A DNA stretch of 64,000 nt, from NCBI GenBank assembly GCA_001606155.1, contig LODT01000037.1, forward strand, positions 1,116,001 through 1,180,000, read 5' to 3'. Source of the stretch: Tieghemostelium lacteum (taxonomy: Eukaryota; Evosea; Eumycetozoa; Dictyosteliales; Raperosteliaceae). Shown in pieces: positions 57,056 through 64,000 of the stretch (positions are counted from its first letter, which is position 1; each line of letters opens with the position of its first letter). The notes under the pieces were generated by a model, which was not told where the DNA came from, searched no databases, and saw nothing but the letters and a program-made list of their open reading frames with translations. The translations under genes were made by a program, and so were the position numbers.

Positions 57056-59731
57056 TTAGACTCTAGATTTTTCCTTTTTCTTATCTTCCTTTTCTTTTTT
57101 CTCTTTTTCCTTTTGTTCCTTTTCTCTTTGTTTCTTTTCCAGTTTTTCTCTTTCCTTTTGAGCCTCTTTTTCCTTTTTCTCTCTTTCCTTTTGTTCTTTG
57201 GCTTCTTTTTCTTTTTGTTTTTTAATTTCACTTGGAGATAGAGTTTGACTGCTAGATAATGTATTAGGAGGGGAAGTAGATGTTGGTGATGTTTCATTAG
57301 TTAATAGAGTTGGTGAGATTGTTGATGGTGAATGTGAATCATCGTCTTTATTCTTATTACCACCACCAAATAAAGAACCAATACCACTTATACTAATTCT
57401 TCTTGAAATTCTTTTACTTAAACTATTATGTCCATTTGAAATATCCTTTGTTGAGGTTGGTGAATTTGTAGAATTATCACTCTGTGGTGATTTAATTTCA
57501 CTTGATGAATTTGAAAGTGGTGATGTACTATTACTATTACTATTATTACTAGGTGAAGAGTGATCTTTTTTATGATGTTCATTTAGTCTTTCTTGTTCAA
57601 TTTCTAATTTTTGATTCTCACATTGCATCTTTTCTAATTGCTCTTGTTGATGCTTCAGTCTTTGTTTTTCTTTTTCAATTTCATTTTCAATCTCTAAATG
57701 TCTTTCGTGAAAGTTATTTACAATACGATCTTTATCTTGATCATTTGGTTTTTCTTCATTTTGATTAGATAATTCTTTAATATCTTGTTCAGCCTCTTTT
57801 TTATCAAGTTTTTCTTGTAAGGCCATAGATAACTGAATTCTTTCCTTTTCTAATCTATCCAATTCTTCTTGCTCTTTTTCACGTAGTTTTTCATCCTCTT
57901 TTAATAGTCTTTCATTTTCCAATCTATCCTGTTCCTCTTGTTTTTCTCTTTCTTTTTCCTCTTTTAATAGTTTTTCTTTTTCCAATCTATCCAATTCTTC
58001 TTGTTCTTGTTGCTGTTGTTTTAAGAGTGTGTCCTTTTCACGTTGATCTAATTGTTTTTGTTTTTCTAAACGATCCTTTTCTTGTTTTTCTTTTAACTCT
58101 CTATTTCTTTTTTCTTGTCTATCTTGGAGATCTTTAATGGCTTTTTGTTGTTTTTCTCTGGTCTCTCTTAATTCCTTATCTTTTCTTTCTTTTTCTTCGA
58201 TATCTTGTTGTAATTTTAACCTTTTCTCTTGATCTTGTTTTTCTTTTTCCTCTTTTTCTCTATCAAGACGTTGTTGTTTTTCTAAAGCCTCTTTTCTTAG
58301 TTTTTCTTCGAATTCTAGTCTATCTTTTTCTTTTTTCTCTTTCACCAGTCTCTCTTTTTCCTCTCTATCTAGTCTTTCTTTTTCTTCCAATTCTACTTTT
58401 CTTTTCTTTTCTTCTCTCTCTTCTTCTTCAATTTTCCTTTTCTTTTCTTCCTCTTCATCCTCTTTTTCCTCTTTTTGAGAATCTTTAACATTATCTTGTT
58501 CTTCATCATCATTAGAGTCATCAGAATCAGAAGATAGTTCAGAGTCATCAGAATCATCATCATCAGAGTCATTTTTCATTTCTTCAACTAGGAATTCTAA
58601 TTCTTCAACCTTTTTCTTTAATCTCTTTACATTATATTCAGCTTCAGTTCTTCTGTGGGATTCTTTTGCCAAGTTATCATACATTCTAGAGTCTAGATCT
58701 TTTAGTTTCTTTTCATATTCAACTACTGAATCTCTAAAGGAGTCACCACGTTGTTTCTCTTTGAAAACTTGTTCATCCAATTGCTTAATCTTTCCAGATT
58801 GAATTTCTTGTTCATTTGACATTTCATCATTACGGGTCTCTAAAATCTCTAATTGTGAACGGAGTTTATCAATGGTTTCCTGTGACTTTTGTTGATCATT
58901 CTCTACCTTTTCAATGATAGAAACTAGTAAACTCTTTGTTACCATCTTTATAGATGCCTCTTTAAATTTAAGATTCCATTTATCGTCACTCTTTAGAATC
59001 AAATCTAAACCCATCAATTCTTGTAATTTTTCAATTTCCTCTACACTGTTTGATATAATCTGTGCTGTTGATAAAAGATTAGAGCTAGATGACTGGTTAC
59101 TCAATAGAGGTGGTGATGAACTTCCATTTGGTGTGGAATTTCCATTTGCAACACTGGTAGATAATATATTTTCTTTTTTTGGTGAACTTATTGGTGTTGT
59201 ACCACTGTTAGCACCATTATTATTATTTGGTATTAATTTAGATAATCCAGAGAATAACTTATTACCTTGTTGCTGTTGTTGCTGTTGTTGTTGATATTTC
59301 TTTACAGCAGCAGCAATTTCTTTATTCATCTCTTTCTGATTTTCAATCATACGATTTCTGGTATCTTCTAATATATCTTTAAGTCTGAGATTATCTTCAG
59401 CCATCTCATTAAATAACTCAGACATTGTTTGAGCTCTTCTTTCTAATTCCAATGTCTTTTTCTTTTCTTTTAGTAATTCTTGATCTTTATGAGATGTAAT
59501 CTCATGTAGACCTTCAATTACTTTTTCTTGAGACTGTTGCATTCTCTCAATTTGTTCTTGTAATTTTTTAATCTTTGCATTCAAATCTATATTCTCTTCT
59601 GATTTCTCTTGAAGACAATAGACAATAGCTGATATCTTTCGTTCATATTCATCTTTAATCTCCTCAACTTCTCTATGACTTAACCCTCCACCACTTGTAG
59701 TGATACCATCTTTTTGATTATTTTTATTCAT
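57056..59731 (-). CDS. Large coiled-coil protein, function unknown
   Basis: Single exon, 891 aa from ATG 59731. Residues 1-150 are coiled coil (EEIKDEYERKISAIVYCLQE, then ELERRAQTMSELFNEMAEDN). A Gln run and a Ser/Asn/Pro linker follow. A less repetitive block at about residues 228-280 (EEIEKLQELMGLDLILKSDD, then WNLKFKEASIKMVTKSLLVS) may be a folded domain. Then come more coiled coil, an acidic Asp/Ser patch and about 300 residues of Glu/Lys/Arg-rich helix. The end is a Ser/Pro-rich stretch with a small basic segment (SLSKRISRRISISGIGSLFG) and a final Lys/Glu helix. A cytoskeletal or scaffold role is possible. It converges on the Krs kinase, with about 100 bp between the ends. Confidence 0.82.
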   Translation of the reverse strand: MNKNNQKDGITTSGGGLSHREVEEIKDEYERKISAIVYCLQEKSEENIDLNAKIKKLQEQIERMQQSQEKVIEGLHEITSHKDQELLKEKKKTLELERRAQTMSELFNEMAEDNLRLKDILEDTRNRMIENQKEMNKEIAAAVKKYQQQQQQQQQGNKLFSGLSKLIPNNNNGANSGTTPISSPKKENILSTSVANGNSTPNGSSSPPLLSNQSSSSNLLSTAQIISNSVEEIEKLQELMGLDLILKSDDKWNLKFKEASIKMVTKSLLVSIIEKVENDQQKSQETIDKLRSQLEILETRNDEMSNEQEIQSGKIKQLDEQVFKEKQRGDSFRDSVVEYEKKLKDLDSRMYDNLAKESHRRTEAEYNVKRLKKKVEELEFLVEEMKNDSDDDDSDDSELSSDSDDSNDDEEQDNVKDSQKEEKEDEEEEKKRKIEEEEREEKKRKVELEEKERLDREEKERLVKEKKEKDRLEFEEKLRKEALEKQQRLDREKEEKEKQDQEKRLKLQQDIEEKERKDKELRETREKQQKAIKDLQDRQEKRNRELKEKQEKDRLEKQKQLDQREKDTLLKQQQQEQEELDRLEKEKLLKEEKEREKQEEQDRLENERLLKEDEKLREKEQEELDRLEKERIQLSMALQEKLDKKEAEQDIKELSNQNEEKPNDQDKDRIVNNFHERHLEIENEIEKEKQRLKHQQEQLEKMQCENQKLEIEQERLNEHHKKDHSSPSNNSNSNSTSPLSNSSSEIKSPQSDNSTNSPTSTKDISNGHNSLSKRISRRISISGIGSLFGGGNKNKDDDSHSPSTISPTLLTNETSPTSTSPPNTLSSSQTLSPSEIKKQKEKEAKEQKEREKKEKEAQKEREKLEKKQREKEQKEKEKKEKEDKKKEKSRV

Positions 59732-60070
59732 TTACTACTCTACTAAAAATACAAATAACATAATTGTTGTAATACAAATGGTTTTATAAAAAAAAAAAAA
59801 AAAAAAAAAAATTGACAATGTTCACAATGATTGTGAGAGGCAGTTTTAATAGATTTTGATTTTTTTCATGATGGTGTTTCTCATGGTAATAAATAATCTA
59901 ATGGTCACTACTATTATTAATAAAATTATATTAATAAGACACAAGATTACATGTTTATGATTTTTGATCAGTTTCGCTAACTTTAAAAAAATGAAAAGGT
60001 TTGATAAAACCAAATTTTTAAATAAATTTTTTCATATCTTCTCAATCCATTCTCCATAATAAACTTAACA
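59732..60070. other. Divergent intergenic region
   Basis: AT-rich region between two divergent starts, with a run of 24 A at 59788-59811. No gene or RNA seen. Presumed promoters. Confidence 0.4.
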
Positions 60071-63000
60071 ATGATGAAATATATTCAAGTGTTAATAATA
60101 ATCTTATCTATATGTTCTATTATTTCAGGACAAGGTGATGATAGCACTGGTGAGTATTTTCTTTCCTTTATATAGTCCATATTAGGAAATTAAAAAATTG
60201 ACCAAAAAAATTTTATAACGGTGTTATTTAAAAATATCTAGTAAAAAGTATTACAATGGACACCATATACCAAAACCCATTTACTGGGCCAGTGACATAT
60301 CAGGTTAATGTTGAGTTTGTTACTAATGTACAAACTGAATTTTATTATAGAGTCTTTAATGTTTTGAATGGTGCATTAGTTAGAGATGGTGGTTTATATA
60401 ATCTCTATGAAAAACAAGCTACAGTAACAGATTCTACTAGCTTTTTCTTTAATGATACCACAGGATTACTCTTTTCACTACCATATGAAATTAGAATTGA
60501 ACCAGCACCGGGATCAACTTTTACATTTATAAATAATACAACACCACTCTTATACAGTTCTGATTATTTTAATCAACAATTAATATCACCAACATTGATC
60601 ACTACTGATTATTTACCTTTAAAACCAACTCCCTCAGGTACCCCAGCAAAAACAACTTTTAATCAGATATTGACTATTGATGATGCTAATCAATATCAAT
60701 ACTATTACCAAGATTTTAATGGCACATTTCTGGTTCCTCTTCTAGTGCATAGAGCTTCAACTTTTGTAAGAGTACTCCACACATTTCAATTGGCTGCCAA
60801 TGTTTATACTACCTATTCTTACAATGTAAAGGATGTTGCATATTGCAATTATGAAGTTTCTGAAAATTTATTGGGACCATCACCTCAACTGTTAAATATT
60901 CTTTCAAAGGAATATATTGATATACCAGGTGTAACAAAATCAATTATTGTGCTTAGAACTAATAATATTCTAGGTCAAGTTGTATTGACAAACTATGGTG
61001 ATATGACGGTTAATGGTTATGAATTACCAACTATGATCGTGCAAACTGGTCTTAGTAAGACTCCAATCTATGCAAGCTATATGAGACTTTATAAAAATGC
61101 TCCAATAGCAAATAATGAAGTTACTATTAATTTAGAGGGTAATCAAGGTACAATACCAATTCAATTCACTAAACCAATTTCCAACCCACAACCAGTAATT
61201 GCAAATTTGGTGGCTATTGAATCTACTTTAATTCCATTAACCTCTGCATTTACAACTCTTAATAGTAGTTATATTACAAATATAGCTTGGGATATAACTG
61301 ATTACCAATTAGCTGACAGAATACAGTTATTCTCTGCTGATGGAGTTGCAATATCTAGTAGTTATAAGATTATAGCTAATCAGAGTAACTGGGTATTCTC
61401 AATACCATTGGAACAAGCACTTTCATCTTATAGAGCTAGATTGTATAATAAGTATAACAAATATGATCAGGTTTCTCATTCAACAACTACAATTACAACA
61501 GCAAGTGCTGCTACTATTACTCTGTCATCATCAGCATATGAAGACTATACCATTAGTGGTATAAATAACAGTTATCAAGAGATACCACAAATGACAACTA
61601 AAGTTTATCTAAAACTTCCAAGTTGTGATTTGTTCCCTAAAAAGTCACTGCCTTCACAATTCCCATTTAGATTCACTGGTACATTGAGTAGTTATAGTTT
61701 TAAACCTCTGATACCAATCCTTCAAGACACACCAAAAGGTGCTGTATTGGCTGTACAAACTAGTAATGCAATGGAAGTTACAAGAACTATTATCACAGGA
61801 CCAGAGCAAGATTCAGTTGATCTTTTGGCTCCACTACCACAAGTCAAAATTAATTTTAATATCCAACTTCCAAATCAATCATCAATAGACCAGATTCAAA
61901 TTCAGGTACAGGATGATATTGGTATTGATAATGAAAGATGCCAATTTCAATATGGTCCCTATACTTTCCCATTGACTAGTGAAAATAGAGTTTCTCCAAC
62001 CATTGAATACTCTCAACAATATGTCTATGCATTCCAACTAAATAGATATTTTTGTGGTGCACCAGCTGTATTCCAATGTGAAGATATAAGAGGTAACTCT
62101 GCCGTATGGGACCTAAATAGTACCCCAGAACTGGCAACATACCTCTATCCTGAAATTCCAGCTAAAGATTGTCAAAAAATTAGACCAATTCATTCCATTA
62201 GATTACTATCCATTGATTATCGTTTGGATCCTAATCTCAATGGTGTAAACTATAATGTAACTTTTCTATTGACACTGACAAGTATGCCACCCCCACAATC
62301 CAATAGTGGTTATCAGGTATTTCTGTTTTTGGAGTCACAAACCAATGATAATAGTTCTATCACACCAATGTTTGAAATGTCACTAAATGGTACTTTTGGA
62401 GGATCACCTAGTGGTACTTATGTATTCCAGAGTCAATCTACACCAGTATCCAATGGAATTTTAGTTAGAAGACTGTTCAACTATCGTATATTAATATCTG
62501 ATGAATCTGATCTATTGACATTAAATCCAACAGAGATAAACTATATCAATAACCAATTGAGACCTGACATGAAATTTGATACCACTATACAACTCCAAGA
62601 TCCACAATTCAAAGGATTCTCCAATACAATAACATTATCAAATACAGGTAATACAGCATACTTTGTATTCACACCTCCACTCATTGATGTAAAATCCATT
62701 GATATCTCTTCAGCAACTAAAATCAGTCCATACACTAAAGTAACAACAGTACTTGTTGGTAATAACACTAGTTCAACACAATATGTATTACCACTTACAT
62801 TTTATTCCAGAGTATGGTTATCTCAAATTTGTGATATCAATGATAACTGTGTAAATTACCCAATGACTTTTAAATCAATAGAAATTGCTGGTCCAGCTGT
62901 TTCATCATCATCATCTGATTCTGGTATAACTCAACAACTTACAATCACACCTGATCACATTATTACCACAAGTAAAAATAGAATTTTTACAGCAGACTTT

Positions 63001-64000
63001 GAAATTCAGTCACAAGATTGGGTGGTATCTAGTGTACATTCACCAATTCTATATTTAGTGGAAGTTGATTCACTTAATACACTAAAATATCAACTCAAGA
63101 GAAATGGTACACAAAACCCTAACCACTTTTATTGTGAAAATTGTGAAATTCCTTTGAATTGGGGTTCTAGAGGCCTACTTGGTGCCTATGTATATAATGT
63201 AATTCCACATCCCCTTGATGATTTTAAAGGCTATGATTACCCAACAGTATTGGCAATATCTCAAGAAACCACTGGTCCATCTATTTGGGATATTTCAGTT
63301 AATATCTTAACATCATCTATTGAGATTCATGGTAATCTACTGTCATATCTACTATTAAATTCATTCCAACCAATTTTGGAAAATGATATTGATATGGTTT
63401 CTCTTCAGTTTAATTATATAACAGCTACAAGTGGTTTCATGAGAATTCCATCCAATTTGACAATATCGAGTAGTGCAGTTTTACATATTGGACAAACTCA
63501 ATTACCACTATCAATTAAAACTTGTATGAATCCAAGATGCTCAGGTCATGGTACATGTCAAGACCAAATATGTCAATGTGATAATGGATGGATTGGTGTT
63601 GATTGCTCTGTAAATGCTGATTATAAATGTTTAAATAACTGTAGTGGACATGGAACATGTGTTGCAATGATGTGTAATTGTGTAAGTGGTTACATGGGTC
63701 CAAGTTGTGAAACTGAAACACAACAGACTTCAAAAACTATTGGAATGCAAAGATCAACTGAAGAATATGTACCAACTACAACTTTTCATTCTTTCCAAGA
63801 AGCAACTTCATCCTCCTCATCATCATCTACAACCTCACCAACATCCAACAGCGGACTTACAGAACAATCAAAGCAAACAAATTTTACAATCATGCTGACT
63901 CTTATTGAAGAGTATGACTATAAAAATCAACTTATAAAATCATTTAATCTTCTAAACAAATGGAGATTAGAGACTTCAAATTCCACAACCTATGTATACA
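60071..64000 (+). CDS. ComC-like EGF-domain surface protein, cut by window end
   Basis: Probable cell-surface protein of the dictyostelid ComC type. Exon 1 (60071-60149) codes a signal peptide (YIQVLIIILSICSIISGQGD). A 92-nt intron (GTGAGT...ATCTAG) leads in phase 1 to exon 2 from 60242, which is open to the window end with no stop, so the gene continues outside. The long ectodomain of about 1090 residues looks like repeated beta-rich modules with many N-glycosylation sequons. Two EGF-like repeats follow near 63525-63715: CMNPRCSGHGTCQDQICQCD followed by NGWIGVDC, and CLNNCSGHGTCVAMMCNCV. After a Ser/Thr spacer a further domain starts (NFTIMLTLIEEYD). In ComC proteins the domain after the EGF repeats leads to a membrane helix, expected beyond the window. 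Confidence 0.82.

Noticed and set aside
57052-57297. Minus-strand Lys/Arg/Glu frame overlapping the end of the coiled-coil gene
   Set aside because: Alternative frame of the same Lys/Glu-rich 3' end; the longer frame explains the sequence.
59788-59811. Run of 24 A as a possible retroposed poly(A) tail
   Set aside because: No adjoining element or target-site duplication is visible; A and T runs are common in this genome's spacers.
60150-60241. Reading ComC-like exon 1 straight through without an intron
   Set aside because: The region has stops and AT-rich intron character; GTGAGT...ATCTAG gives a clean phase-1 join to the long exon.
62541-63733. Short open frames on the minus strand within the ComC-like gene
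   Set aside because: Shadows of a long plus-strand frame with clear EGF repeats.
1-64000. tRNA genes, rRNA, CRISPR arrays, transposons and virus-like elements
   Set aside because: I looked in the spacers for tRNA arms, terminal repeats and reverse transcriptase, transposase or capsid motifs and saw none. A tRNA scan and repeat search would settle it.

Overview
The window is nuclear DNA from a dictyostelid social amoeba. Evidence: AT-rich intergenic DNA with long T and A tracts; short GT...AG introns (about 50-150 nt) that are much more AT-rich than the exons; Asn, Gln, Ser and Thr homopolymer runs inside otherwise conserved proteins; Gln written almost only as CAA; and typical dictyostelid gene families (four-LIM paxillin, Krs/MST kinase, expanded F-box/LRR genes, a ComC-like EGF protein). 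Coding regions look less AT-extreme than in D. discoideum, so a relative (Heterostelium, Cavenderia or Tieghemostelium type) is more likely. The species cannot be fixed by eye.

Layout. 1-9.2 kb: 3' end of paxillin, a BTG/Tob gene with a puzzling extra exon-like segment, and two convergent F-box/LRR-type genes. 9.5-14.2 kb: a charged repeat protein, the mitochondrial copper chaperone Sco1 and a BRCT protein. 14.3-22.3 kb: a complete four-exon Piezo channel on the minus strand. 22.7-30.2 kb: an EXD2-type exonuclease, a small secreted RelA/SpoT-like protein and a PH/coiled-coil protein. 30.2-34 kb: a gene relic, a cytochrome P450 and an F-box/LRR pseudogene. 34-38.7 kb: two convergent genes made of ILEI (FAM3-like) modules, one ending in a metacaspase domain. 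39-40.6 kb: tandem CAP-domain cell-surface proteins. 41.6-56.9 kb: housekeeping genes, namely a Trf4/PAPD5-type poly(A) polymerase, Atg6/Beclin, a possible ERCC1/XPF-like protein, a SWEET transporter, a secreted glycoprotein, Gemin5, a 33-residue spliced microprotein and a Krs/MST kinase. 57-64 kb: a coiled-coil protein and the 5' part of a ComC-like EGF protein cut by the window end.

Genes are monocistronic. Several pairs share divergent promoters (Sco1/BRCT, Piezo/EXD2, RelA-SpoT-like/PH) or have converging 3' ends only tens of bases apart. Exon joins given here are my own, chosen so that GT/AG signals and reading phase agree and the joined protein matches its family. The most interesting items are the secreted RelA/SpoT-like protein and the ILEI-metacaspase locus. 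I saw no tRNA, rRNA, CRISPR array, transposon or virus-like element.
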